This document shows, piece after piece, positions 33,561-43,980 of a stretch of 64,000 bases of DNA; positions within the stretch are counted from its first letter, which is position 1, and the number at the start of each line of letters is the position of its first letter. This DNA is from Eonycteris spelaea. Its lineage: Eukaryota; Chordata; Mammalia; Chiroptera; Pteropodidae. A program made the translations under genes and the position numbers. The DNA lies in assembly GCA_003508835.1 (NCBI GenBank), contig PUFA01000034.1, positions 682,001 through 746,000 on the forward strand, read 5' to 3'. The notes under the pieces were generated by a model. The model worked only from the letters and a program-made list of their open reading frames with translations, did no database searches and was not told the DNA's origin.

Positions 33561-34419
33561 TTAACAGACGCTGCGGGGGAGGAGGGTTTCCTCGAGGACA
33601 AAGGACTGAAGGACGGCCCCAGTCTGGCGACTCGGAGGCCACTGGGAAGCTCACGCACGGGGTCAGACGTCAACGGCTGGGGCTTGAGGCGCCGACCAGG
33701 GGTCTGGGGGGCAGCCAGAGTGGCATGCGCCCCCGCCCCATGCTGGGTGTGGGGGGTGGAGGTACCTGGGATCCTTGCCAGGTAGGAACGTGATCTGCTC
33801 CAAAACAGACCACAGGAGGCAACTTCGACCTCCCCTCCCCACCCAAGGCCAGCGACCAGCCGTGTGAAGGGAGACCTGCCGTCCCCTCAACCTCACGGTG
33901 GCAAAAAGTACTCCCCCCTACACCAGTCAGTCACCTGACCCCCTACACCAGTCACCTGACCGCAGCCGCGAGCGCCATGGTCTGACAACACTCGCCACCG
34001 TGTAAAACGAAGGCGGGCTGCGACCCCAGCTGACGCAGCCAGAGGAAGACGGAATCGCTTCTAAGCGCGGCGAACGGGCCTTACAAGTTACACACCAATT
34101 TCCCTAAAGGTCTCCCGACATCATTTGCACGTGCAAAAACTGAATACTAAGCACACCCCAACTTATGCTCAAACAGTTCGCCATCGTGCGCTGCGTTTGG
34201 TGCGTCCACGCGTTTCGACAATGTCGCAACACGAGCTGGTTTGGAGAAAGCCTCACGCTAATCCGTGGACAAATCGTAAACGTGAGTTAAAATGAAAAGC
34301 CTTGTGTTTTATAAATACGACGAAAGGCAAGTCGGAAGGACATAAAGGAAGTTGTGTTTCAACCTGACTGGAAGTGGGTGGCTCCCCCGAAACAGGAGCA
34401 GCTGAGGCTCCCATCTGTC
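33561..34419. other. Unique sequence, no gene recognised
   Basis: GC-rich to 34070, with a short duplicated 'ctacaccagtca' motif at 33918-33960. From 34080 it is AT-richer but still has many CpG. No gene is recognised. Confidence 0.5.
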
Positions 34420-34562
34420 AACAGTTTTTAAATCAAAGGCCTTAGTTTCTGCCTTAAACACTAAGTCAATTACAGTTCTAATCTGAAAAAGGCATTTAAT
34501 GGGCCTGTATTTAAGTTCTCAGATATTTTCCCCAAATACTGAATTAGCTGCTTAATCCTCTC
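34420..34562. promoter_or_regulatory. AT-rich candidate conserved non-coding element
   Basis: CpG-free AT-rich sequence with homeobox and forkhead-like words, including 'gtcaattacag' (34464-34474), 'gcatttaatgggcctgtat' (34492-34510) and 'gaattagctgcttaatcc' (34541-34558). It is followed by a short MIR-like antisense piece (to about 34610). Composition alone suggests a regulatory element. Confidence 0.35.
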
Positions 34563-35384
34563 AACATCCTCACCAGACAGGCAGATGGCGTGAGCCTCAG
34601 GAACAGTCGCCTGGGGCTATGACAAGGGTCGGCTTGTGCACGGGAGGGGAGCAGCCCAGGCCCCCCACCTCCCAGCACCCCCGGGTGGGGGGGCTACCCC
34701 CGGAAGGCAGAGATAAATGGGGAACCTGGCTACACACCAGAATCGACCGGTAGGAATTCAGAAAATCCCAGTGTGTTTGAGGACACCCTCTATTTCCTCC
34801 CCCTCACACCCCACCCCCAAATCAGCAGAAGAGCTTGGCAGCCCACACCGGCAGGGCCTGCCCGGGGCGCTCTGGGGGAGCTGGCCGCCTCCCTTCCGTG
34901 GGCCTCTGCCACACGGCCTGCGCCCACGGTGGTAGCACACACACCTCCAGGCAATGCTCAGGTCCTGCGTTTGGGCTGAAAACCTGGTCCACGTTTTTCA
35001 TGACTTTTCAACACCACACCAGGAACTCCAACATGGCCGAGTGCCCGGCAGCACCGCCTGGACTTTGGGACGTGTGAAAAGGTGTGTGTATTTGTGGACT
35101 GTGGCTGCGGCCACACACTGCCACACACTGAGCGGCTCCCCACAACACCCACTTCCACCTGACGGCTCTGGAGCTGGCAAGTCTGACCCGGGCTCGTGGG
35201 CTAAAACCGAGGCGTGGGCAGGGCCAAGCTGCCTTCTGAAGGCTCCAGGGGACAACCCCTGCCCTCCCGCTTGCCTTTTCCAAAAGCTCCCGGAGGCCCC
35301 CCACATTCTCCAGCATCGAAGCCATCGAGTGGACCCTCTCTGCGGCTCCCTCGTGGGCCCGCCTCGCCTGCCTCCGTCCTCTGC
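34563..35384. other. Unique sequence, no gene recognised
   Basis: GC-rich, with a directly repeated 'ccacacactg' at 35111-35130. Open frames of up to 159 codons plus and 196 codons minus overlap and run into the LTR at 35385. Confidence 0.5.
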
Positions 35385-35590
35385 GTCTAAGTACCCTGTG
35401 ATTACAGGGGGCCCGCGGGGTGATCCAGGATAATCGACCCCCCCCCGCCACCCCCTGATCTCGAGGTTCTTACCCTGATCACACCCACAAAGTCCCTTCT
35501 GCCATATAAGACAACTCAGTCGCAGGTCCGGGGGTGACGGGGCATCTCTGGGGGACACGAATCTGCAGGCGAAGATGAGGCAGATCAACC
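35385..35590. mobile_element. MaLR-class LTR fragment
   Basis: 'taccctgtgattacaggggg' (35392-35411), 'gggtgatccaggataatcga' (35418-35437), 'tgatctcgaggttcttaccc' (35456-35475), 'tgatcacacccacaaagtcc' (35476-35495), 'cttctgccatataagacaac' (35496-35515) and 'ggggcatctctgggggac' (35539-35556) reproduce a well-known MaLR LTR 3' section. Subfamily and orientation were not resolved. Confidence 0.8.
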
Positions 35591-35859
35591 CTTACGCTGA
35601 ACATGCTTCTGCCGAACGCCGGGTGGTCCCTACGGCACTGCGTGCGACTGCGGGAAACGGGAAGAGACCGCGCGGTGCTGGGCAGCCTCTGGCCACACGG
35701 GTGATGGCAGGAGTGACGACCCGGGCGCGTGGGACACGGAGGCCTGGACGTGCAGACGCGGAGACGTGCCCCAGCGTGCCATGACGGGCCAAATGCCGGC
35801 TGCACGGCCGTGCTCACGGAAGCCCGCGTTTCTTCTGAGACATGACCCCGTCTCACGAC
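35591..35859. other. Short GC-rich unique segment
   Basis: CpG-dense. Nothing is recognised between the LTR and the L1. Confidence 0.5.
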
Positions 35860-36875
35860 ACACACAAAAACGCGCTCACAGATCAAGCAGCTAAATGAAA
35901 AAGGCACCGATGGAGTCACGAAACTCTTAAAACATAGGGTGAGCTTTCGGGACCCTCGATGAGGCTGGCGTCTCTTACACAGGGCACCGAAGCCCACACG
36001 ACCACAGACAAAAACGGATAACCTGGACTTCATTAAAAACTCTGCACGTCGAAGAACGCTATCACAGAAACACAGCCCCCAAAATGGAAGACTATGTCTG
36101 CATATCACGTATCTGATGAGAGTCTTGTCTCCAGAATAAAATATTACGACTCAATTAAAAAAACAACCCAATTAAAATGTGGGCAAAAGTTCTGAACAGG
36201 CATTTCTCCCACGAGGATATGCAAACGGCCAGTGAGTACATGAAAAAATGCTCAACGCTGGTCAACAGGAAAATGCACATCGCAACCACAGTGAGATACC
36301 ACTTCCCACCCATCCGGCCAGCTGTTATCGAGACCGATAATCATTGACAAGGATGTGGAGAAACGGGAAACCTCACACAGCGCTGGTGGGAGCTCATTCA
36401 CGAAAGCCAGAACGTGGGAACAACTCAAGTGTCCCTCCCCGGAGGAATGAACGAACAAAAAGCAAGCCACAGAAAATCAATGTACATACACACAAACATA
36501 GCCACAGACGTACCTTAATGAGAGACTGGTGCACGCGAGGACGTGGATGAGCCGCGAAGGCATTATGCTAAGTGACAGAAGCCAGGGGCAGAAGACCACG
36601 TGCGAGTTACACGAAATGCCCAGAATAAGGAAATCCGCGGACACTGAACGTACACGAAAGGGTCCCAGGACTGTGGGGAGAAACTGAGAGTATCTGCTAA
36701 TGGGGACAGGGTTTTTGGGGGTGACGAAAATGTTCTGAGATGAGGTAGCAGTGGTGGCTTGTCAGTCACACAGGCTCTTTGACTACACTAAAAACCACGA
36801 CAATGTACACTTGGGAGGGCTGAATTTTACGGTGTGTGAATTATATTTCCACAAAGCTGTTATTTTCGAAAAGCA
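35860..36875 (+). mobile_element. L1 (L1M-type) ORF2 C-terminal end and 3'UTR
   Basis: This is the longest transposon copy in the window. It runs in L1 order: 'aaactcttaaaacatagggt' (35921-35940), 'ggacttcattaaaaactctg' (36026-36045), 'ccaattaaaatgtgggcaaa' (36167-36186), 'gtgagataccacttcccacc' (36291-36310) and 'gtggagaaacgggaaacctc' (36354-36373). Then come 'ggcattatgctaagtgacag' (36559-36578), 'aaatgcccagaataaggaaa' (36614-36633) and the terminal 'gaattatatttccacaaagc' (36838-36857). The reading frame is broken many times. Old A/T positions are often G/C, for example 'gtggatgagccgcgaaggc' for 'atggatgaaccttgaaaac'. Confidence 0.93.
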
Positions 36876-38094
36876 CCAAGTTAGATATTGGATTCCGTGG
36901 GCACAGGAAATTTCTGGAAGGATCCCCAACAAACAAGTTACCTCTGGAGACAGCCGTTAACTTCCTGTTGTCTCTGCTGCCTAACCTTTCTGCACAGGGA
37001 GGACACCTGGCTCTCCTAATGAAAAGCTGACTTAGAATCTTCTTCTGGGAGCGTAAAACGTGCCACGAGAGACACTCACTCCGCCACGCAGGAGACAGGC
37101 ACACGCCCGGCCACCAGGCCCCAGCGATGGCGTGTCCACCTGCCGCGGACGGAGGCATGAGAACCCGGACCACGACGGCAGGGCTCACCTCCCCGCGACC
37201 TTCCGTCCTGGGACACTCGCATCACCCCCGGCACCCTCGCCTCATAACGTCTACCCTGGAAAATCGTTTTTTAAAAAAGTTCAGTGCATGTGGAGTGAAC
37301 GCTTTTCCAGTCACGAGCAGCCCAGGGGTGACCGGCTCCCGGGGCTCGCTTTCGTGCGCGCGCCACATTGGCCCGCGAGACCGGGGCGCCTCGTGACATC
37401 GTCCGCACAGCACCCCGACAGCCGAGGGCGGGGGGCAGCACTCTCAGCGGCTGAGAGTCCCGGCACCTCTCTAACCACACCTTCTGCAGCTCGCTCGTGG
37501 TGGGGACCGCGCCCCGATCCCGCCGTGACAAGGTCCCCACGGGTAAGCCAGACGAGGCCTCCCGGACCTCAGGGTGAGGGGAGGGGGCTGGCCTCTCCGG
37601 GGTCCTTCCGTTTCTCCTCCCGGCTAAGGCAGGAGGGCAGCTGGGGTGACGCAAAGGGAGAAAGGAAGTTGATGGAGACGTGAGAACATTCTGGAAGGGC
37701 TCTGAGGAAGGGCTTGAGAGGCTGGATTTCAACACACCTGGTTTTCCTAACTTTCTTTTATTCTGAGACTCCATCTCATGCACCAGAGGCCCCGGGAAGA
37801 GGGAACCGAGGCCACGAGAGCCACACAGAGGTCTCCAAAGTACAAACGCCTGTCAGACACACCGACCGTAGACGCGGTTTCACGGGCAGCGAGGAGGTGA
37901 CAAAGGACTTTCAGGGGATGGAAAGTGATTTAACAAACGGAGAAAAGACGCGGACGTCATTCGACGTAAACATGCAATGAGGACATGGAATTAGACAGCA
38001 GGTCCTGAAATGGGGGAGCACGCCACTGCTCAGCCTCACGGCCCACGGCCTGGGAGAAAGCGGGTCTCACACGGCTGCCTGCGCCAAGGCAGGT
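36876..38094. other. Unique sequence, no gene recognised
   Basis: Mixed AT and GC, with GC-rich DNA at 37060-37670. Open frames of up to 207 codons plus and 170 codons minus overlap. None has a domain. Confidence 0.5.
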
Positions 38095-38250
38095 AGCAAA
38101 TTAACACGCCTCGGCTCGCCCGAACGGAGCGCCTGCTGACGCACGCATGCGCGCGCTCTAGCAGGACGGGGAGGGCGGAGCCACAAAGACGAAGCCACGC
38201 CCACTGCGCTCCGGGGGCTCCGCCCCCGCTCCAGGGCAGCGGTCACTCCA
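38095..38250. promoter_or_regulatory. Candidate CpG-island promoter (NRF1 and GC-box motifs)
   Basis: A compact CpG-rich block contains a CRE-like TGACGCA (38137-38143), an NRF1-like GCATGCGCGC (38145-38154), a GC-box GGGCGGAGCC (38173-38182), a KLF/Sp1 site CCACGCCCA (38195-38203) and CTCCGCCCCC (38218-38227). Spacing and motif set resemble a TATA-less promoter. No coding first exon is supported on either side. Confidence 0.45.
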
Positions 38251-38814
38251 GGCGCAGGGAAAGGGTGGCGTGTGGGCACCCGTGGCCCCTCTACTGCAGC
38301 CCTCCTCATAGCTGTCACCCCAGTTCCCACGTGGCTCATCTACATGAGGACTGGGCGCTGCCGCCTGAGCAGAGTCGCTTTCGGGAAGACCAGGGTGTGG
38401 GCAGCCAGGACAAGCTTGGCCTGGGCCATGGGGCTGCTTATCTCCCATCTGGTCTGTGGCCAAGAAGTCGCAGAAGGCAGGTGTAGGCCAAGGACAGAGG
38501 CCCCTGGGAACTCTGAGCACAGGCCTGCAAGTGGACTCCTCCCCCTCCCTCCCTTCAGCTGGTGCCTCCCGGTGGTCTGAGAGACCAGGAGCAGCAGGCC
38601 CAGGGGCGTGAGCAGATTCTGGTCAAGGGCTTGGTCCTGCTTTTCTTCCCTTGGCTCCGAGTGGTCCCAGGGCACCCCGGAGATGGTGCCTGCACCCCCG
38701 GCCCAGGGCTGAAGTCAAGAGCCCTGCTGCATGCCAACTGCCCTCATAAGAGCCCAAATGAGCACTGAGGAGCGGCCAGGCAGGCCAGGCCCTCTGCCTT
38801 GGCATAAACACCAC
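38251..38814. other. Unique sequence, no gene recognised
   Basis: Lower CpG density than its surroundings. Overlapping open frames of about 60-120 codons exist on both strands. No domain or repeat is seen. Confidence 0.5.
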
Positions 38815-38890
38815 CAGGCAGACCCGTGCTAATTAAAACGAGATGCTGAGATCAGCGCTAATTACCTGGCAAATTAACATGCTGGCTTAC
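38815..38890. promoter_or_regulatory. Homeodomain-site cluster, candidate conserved enhancer
   Basis: Within 60 bases lie 'gctaattaaaa' (38828-38838), 'gcgctaattacc' (38856-38867) and 'caaattaaca' (38870-38879). That is three homeodomain TAATTA/AATTA cores in CpG-poor, non-repetitive DNA between GC-rich blocks. The first two lie in a near-repeated 'gtgctaatt/gcgctaatt' context. The pattern fits a developmental enhancer core. Conservation must be checked. Confidence 0.4.
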
Positions 38891-39479
38891 AGGCTCCTGC
38901 TGCCTCCTCCCCAGAGTCCACCTTCGGTCCTTCCTATTCCTGACGGTCTCCCTGGAGTCCTTCTGCGCGTCTCCGGCAGCGCCTTGACAATAGCTACAAC
39001 TGAGTTTCCCTGAACTTCTGACCAGAGGCGACTCAGTGGGGAAAAGCCTCTGTCCACCCAGTAACAGCCCCACGGGCCTGACCTGGGCCGGGGCCCCCGC
39101 GGATAGGGTGGGGGCAGAATGGGAGGGGCTCCCCGAGCCCGAAGTGGAGGTTCTTTCATGCATCACATGAACCTCGGTGAAGCCATTTTCAAGACGAAAT
39201 GCACAGGTGCTCCAGTGAGGAATGTCACCTGTGCGTGCAGGTGCCCTGAACGGCGAGCCTCCCCCTGCAGCGCCCCCACACCTGCTCCAGGTTCTGCCCT
39301 TTGCTCCCTCCACATCCAAGGCCCACCCAGTGGTCCTGCCGTGGCTCCAGGTATAACTGTTCACCAGTGTCCTCAGGACCAGGCTCCATTTCCCATTGAC
39401 CACACTGCCACCAGACGGCAGGCGGACGTGCTGACAGAGCGGCTCCACCTGCCCCTTTAACACGGGTGATGACAAGTCC
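38891..39479. other. Unique sequence, no gene recognised
   Basis: Moderately GC-rich. A 212-codon minus-strand frame (38858-39496) spans it but shows no domain and runs into the candidate enhancer. Confidence 0.5.
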
Positions 39480-39610
39480 GTAGCAGTGGCCCTCACATAC
39501 TGAGCCTCCCGCGTGCTAGTGTCTTTGAATCTTGCTAACGAAGCCTGACATCCAGCCAGTATTAATGCTACCTGCAGATCAGAAACTACCCAGAGGGGCG
39601 CCGCTCACCC
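39480..39610 (-). mobile_element. MIR SINE remnant, antisense
   Basis: 'gtgtctttgaatcttgctaa' (39519-39538), then 'ccagccagtattaatgctac' (39552-39571) and 'ctgcagatcagaaactaccc' (39572-39591), mirrors the antisense MIR series (tttaatcctcacaac, gtactattattatccc, ttacagatgaggaaactg). Confidence 0.6.
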
Positions 39611-40492
39611 ACATACACCCTTTGTGGTGGGACGTTAGGATGAACCCAGAGCAAGGCCACCACCGCTCTGCAGAGTGCCAACCTGGCTCAGGTGGGCAGC
39701 GGGGTCCATCGCACTCACCTTCCGGTACTCCGCCTCGAGGCTCGGTTCCTGGAACCCACTCCCGGATGCAGTCGCTCCTCTCCCCTGGCTCGTCCCCACC
39801 TCAAACCCCAATTCGTCGCCTCCACTCCCGTTCTCAGGGTCTGAGCCTCTCTGCGACCACCGCAGCTCGGCACCCCTCAGCCACACCTGTCTCCAGACCC
39901 ACAGGTCTGTGCACCTGCGCCTCACCTCCACAGGTCGAGGAGCTGCTCCCGCCCCCCGTGTGGTGAGGGGGAGCAACTCCTGTGGCACGCCTGGTGAGTG
40001 GATGAGTACGTGGACGAGGAGTGACAACAGGAACTCCGTACTTTCTGGGAAGCCCACTCCCCGGGCTTCAGCACCGCATCCAAACAGCTCGTGGTTCCAC
40101 TCGACCGAGCCACGCACTCCGAGAGAGCCAGCATCACACCCTCGAAGCCCCACCCGTGTTCCCCGCACACCGTGGACGCCTTCCGACCCGGTGTCCTCAA
40201 CTACCCCCAGCGACAAAGCTGTCCCGACACGATCTCCTGGGGTCGGGGGTCTCCCTGTGAGCCCTGCCTGCCCCCTCCCACCTCTCACATTCTGTGTCCC
40301 CAATCACTCAGCAAATGCCGGCTGATGCTTGGTGCTTCGGCGCAAGAGGCGGCCCGGGCCTCGAGCGCCGTCATGTCAGACAGTGGGCCCGAGTCCAGTC
40401 TGCTCACCCAAAACAGCATCCGGGGCCAGTCTGAGTGCCACTGCAGGGACAAGGGCGGAGGTCAGGAGGGCGGGGCCCAGGGGCTGACCCTG
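39611..40492. other. Unique sequence, no gene recognised
   Basis: C-rich on the plus strand, with opposed open frames of 216 and 222 codons (39675-40325 plus, 39635-40303 minus) over nearly the same interval. This mirror pattern is typical of stop-poor GC-rich DNA. No domain is seen. Confidence 0.5.
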
Positions 40493-40519
40493 ACACACAC
40501 ACGCACACACACACACACC
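40493..40519. repeat. (CA)n microsatellite
   Basis: A 27-base CA/AC run, interrupted once by a CG step. Confidence 0.9.
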
Positions 40520-40892
40520 ATCCCGGAAGTGCAACAGCAGGGAGAGCAGGAGGTGAGCGCCAACCAACGGTGCCACACACCTGGCTTCAGCCCAGCGGCC
40601 CAGCGTCTCACAGCTGCAGGAAACAGTTACTAATCTGACTAAATCCGACGGTGCGTTAGGGGCAGAACACCATCTACTATTCCCCTCTTCGTTTTCTGCA
40701 GTTGCAAGAGACAGTCTCAAATTCCCTCTAAAGAAGCCTCAACGAAGGCTCAGAGCCGGCCCTCAGACGGGCAGCCTGGACACGCGGTCCCCCGGAAGCT
40801 CACAGCCCTGCGACAAGTGTCCCCTCCCTTCGAAAGCGAAATGCTCACACTCGGGTCGCACAGCTGGGTCAAGCTGTGTTTCACTGACAGCA
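40520..40892. other. Unique sequence, no gene recognised
   Basis: Nothing is recognised between the microsatellite and the inverted repeat. Confidence 0.5.
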
Positions 40893-41097
40893 TTCTCACA
40901 CACTTACACCATGTTCGACATGAGAAGGACGTCAGAGCCAACATGATCTTAACCGAAAGCTCAGTTGTCACCAAGCCCTTTGGACCTAGGTGGGTCGTGG
41001 GGATCATCTTGGGAGTGTCCCCGTCCTTGAGGGCAGAGTCGTACTTCCCCTCACAGCCTGGGCTCCAGACCACCCCTGGGGTGAGGGCGGGAACAGG
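40893..41097 (+). repeat. Left arm of an inverted duplication (about 200 bp)
   Basis: The reverse complement recurs at 42046-42261. Shared blocks include 'gtcaccaagccctttggacc' (40966-40985), 'cccgtccttgagggcagagt' (41020-41039) and 'cacagcctgggctccagacc' (41052-41071). I counted about 11 substitutions and one indel over some 155 aligned bases, roughly 93% identity. That is far closer than expected for the old repeats nearby. Read on this strand the arm contains the peptide VVTKPFGPR, which is also present in the other arm on the minus strand. I do not recognise the family. Confidence 0.85.
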
Positions 41098-42045
41098 GAG
41101 AAAAAGTCTAACTCTCCTACACAGAGAATAAAAGATGTGTCTTATATTCAAATGACAGTTCTCCTCCTCAGAGTACTGTTTAACTCAAGCCAAGATTTAA
41201 AAACTAAACAAAAAACTACACTAAAACTTCTACCCCGGGAACACAAAACCTTTGAGAAGCAGGTGATGTGACTAGTCTCTCCAGGAGGAGACAAAGCAGC
41301 TCTGAAACCCGAGGCCAAGGTTCCCTAAGTCAACACTGGGGTTGGGGGGGAGGGGGGGAGAGACATTTCACAGTGTAATCAACTGGAAATTCAAGTTTGA
41401 CAGTGAACATCCTGGGAGGGCCTGAAGGGCCTCCTGTGACAAGGAGCTTTCGTTTCTCTGAGGCATGGACAATGGGGCGGGGGCGGGGAGTGTCCAGCGG
41501 GCCCCACTCCCTCCACCCCGCTAGGCACACACTGTGCCTCCCGCCCGGTGGGAGACAGACCTGCACCCATCCAGTTACATCGCTAGTAATTAAGGCGGGG
41601 GGGGGGGGGGGACTCGTGGTCAGCCTCGCGCTTTGAGAACCCGACTTCCAATGAACAAAGCCTATTCCCAGCCACACCGACAGTGGGGAGAACCCTATTT
41701 CTACCCCCAGAGAGCACCCTTGCCCCCCGAAGCCTACGTCACAGAGCCTGGGCGCACACCCATGCAGACAGGGAGGCCAGGCCCCGGGAGCTCAGGCCCG
41801 GTGGGCAAAGCCGGGCAGCACGAAGTCCCCTGGGCCCCCCGCAGTTTCACGAGAGCGACTGCAGCGCCCCGCTCCGCTGGCTTCGTCCAGTCCGCGAGGC
41901 CGGCCCGCCCGCCGGGCCACTGCTCGGCCACTGGGTGGGAGGTTTCTGCCGCCCGCTTCCATCCAGTTCCTGGAACCAGTAACTGACCGCCACACGTGAG
42001 CGATCGGCCCTCTGGGAAGGCGACTACTCTTCCCGTGCCTGCCTT
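41098..42045. other. Spacer between the inverted arms; unique sequence
   Basis: AT-richer to 41290. Then come G-runs at 41345-41359 and a G15 run at 41597-41611, followed by GC-rich sequence. The G-runs could form quadruplexes. No gene is recognised. Confidence 0.6.
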
Positions 42046-42261
42046 CACCCCGTGCCCGCCCTCACCCCATCACCGCCAGGGGTGGTCTGGAGCCCAGGCT
42101 GTGAGGGGAAGTATGACTCTGCCCTCAAGGACGGGGACTCTCCCGAGACTGATCCCCACGACCCGCCTAGGTCCAAAGGGCTTGGTGACAACAGGGCTTT
42201 CGGTTAAGATCATCTGGGCTCTGACATCCTTCTCATATCGAAAGTTGCGTGTGAGAGATGG
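42046..42261 (-). repeat. Right arm of an inverted duplication (about 200 bp)
   Basis: Reverse complement of 40893-41097, with one 11-base longer tract ('cggtgatgggg' equivalent near 42062-42075). The arm ends share 'gtgagggcggg' and 'ctcacac'. The 950-bp spacing and opposite orientation would allow a stem-loop in single-stranded DNA or RNA. Alternatively these are two independent insertions of one lineage-specific repeat. Confidence 0.85.
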
Positions 42262-43719
42262 CCGTTCGCAATGTAAACGTTTGTTCAGCACGTGTGCACA
42301 GTCAAGGTTAGCCTTGTAAAAAGTCACACACACACACCCCCCAGGCCATTCTGCACTCCGATGGAGAGGGAGGTGACAGGGCAGTGAGCACACAAGGAAC
42401 AGAGCAGGACCACATCCAGCCTAAGGTGACCCACAGGAGTGTCACGGGCGTGGGCAGCAGACACAGGACAGTCACATCTACGGCAGCGGGAAGAGCAGTG
42501 CCGAGCGCTTGGAGGGACGTCACCTTGCATGTGTCCTGTGCCTTCCCCCTCACGAGTCTACATTTCAGACGACACCCCAAAGCACACTGGCGAGGACAGG
42601 CGAGGGCTCAGCGGGTTCTCATCTGCGCCCCACGACTCTCGCCGGGGTTCCAGCAAATGCACAAGACGGGGCCCACAGCAGGGGCCCTGGGCTCCGGTCA
42701 CACCTGACACTCTTCAGCCGGGTGTCGGGCGGGAAAGTAAATTAACTGCACTTGTTGCAGAAACTGAAGGAGCCAGAAAACACTCCCTGCCCTCGCAGGC
42801 GGGGCGGGCGGACGACCCCACAGGCAGCCCTTCCTCTCCCCGGAGCACCCAGCCTGCTGAAATGTGCTTGAGAAACTTCTGGAAAAGGTGTGGAAAACAG
42901 GGTCGTTATCTTCTCTTGCTCAATCTGTTTGGAAACAAAATGTCAAATTGAATTGACTCCGCCCAGGAGGAAGCCTGTGGCCCAGGGGAGTAGGGGACTC
43001 TGTGGGAGGTGTGGCAGGAGTGTGGCCGCAGGGCGCACGCCTAGGCCTCCCCAGCTCAGGCTGGCCCTGCCTCCCTCCAGGGCAGCCCATTCTGGGCCCC
43101 TCTCCCTCTGGTGATGGCTGGTAGTCTACAGATGTACTTTGTTTCCAAAGCATGTTAAGTGACCTTTCCAGGCAAAGCCTCGGGTCCTCCTGTGGTGGGG
43201 CTCTCTGCAGGAGGGAGAGGCTCAGCTCAGAGAAGGATCAGGGCAAGGGCGGCCAAGCCAGGTCAGCCCGGGAGAGGCTTCCTGCTGAAGGCTCTGGCTT
43301 CCTCCCAGCATGCAGGGCAGAGCTCCAGGATGCACAAACATCCCCAAAGGGCAGACATGCTCCAGCCTTCACCCGTCAGACACCAGGGCACAGCTCGAGC
43401 CCAGAGTAAGACCCCAGAAACACCCCCGGAGGGACCACAGCCCCCACCCCAAAGCTCAGTCTGCCATCCTTCCTTCAACTGCTCACCTGGGCGCCCTGAC
43501 AGGCCCTTCACGGGAATCCTGGTTAAGATGCAAAGCCAGTAATTCTTCCCATACACAGTGACAAGGAAACGTCAGCCAAAATGCCAGACTTGGATTTAAC
43601 AATCTCCCACCGGGGAGTGGAAACTTAGTAGCAGCGGAGTAGAGACTCTGCATCCGACAGATTGGCTACGTTGTAACGGAGGCACAGGCCCGCCTCCTCT
43701 TCCTACAGTGGACCGACAC
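42262..43719. other. Unique sequence, no gene recognised
   Basis: A short (CA)n lies at 42325-42338. The region is GC-rich with opposed open frames and no domain. AT-richer sequence at 42880-42960 and 43100-43160 shows no repeat signature. Confidence 0.5.
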
Positions 43720-43980
43720 TGGGTTTTTAAACAAGCTGATGGTTGGTGGCAATCTTGCATCCGGCAAGTCCATCGGTGCCATTTTTCCAACAATGTCAGA
43801 CGGTTAGCATCTTTTAGCAATATTTTTAATTAAGGCATGTGCATTATATTTTTAGACACGATGCTATTGCACACTTAACAGACTATAGCAGAGTGTGAAC
43901 ATAACTTTTATTGCGTGACTCGCTCAATTGCAGTGGTCTGGAATGAGACCCCCAATATCTCGGGGTGTGCCTGTGTTTCT
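43720..43980 (-). mobile_element. Tigger (Tc1/mariner, pogo-like) transposon remnant
   Basis: 'gatggttggtggcaatcttg' (43738-43757) and 'ggtgccatttttccaacaat' (43775-43794) match one end of Tigger. After an internal deletion, 'ttttagacacgatgctattg' (43851-43870), 'cacacttaacagactatagc' (43871-43890), 'gaacataacttttattgcgt' (43898-43917) and 'ccaatatctcggggtgtgcc' (43952-43971) give the other terminal region. This is an internally deleted, non-autonomous copy with no transposase. The strand shown is relative and uncertain. Confidence 0.85.

Noticed and set aside
33036..33785. 249-codon plus-strand frame
   Set aside because: It passes through an antisense MIR at 33450-33560 and has no domain.
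40498..40519. CA tract considered as a regulatory element
   Set aside because: It is an ordinary microsatellite.
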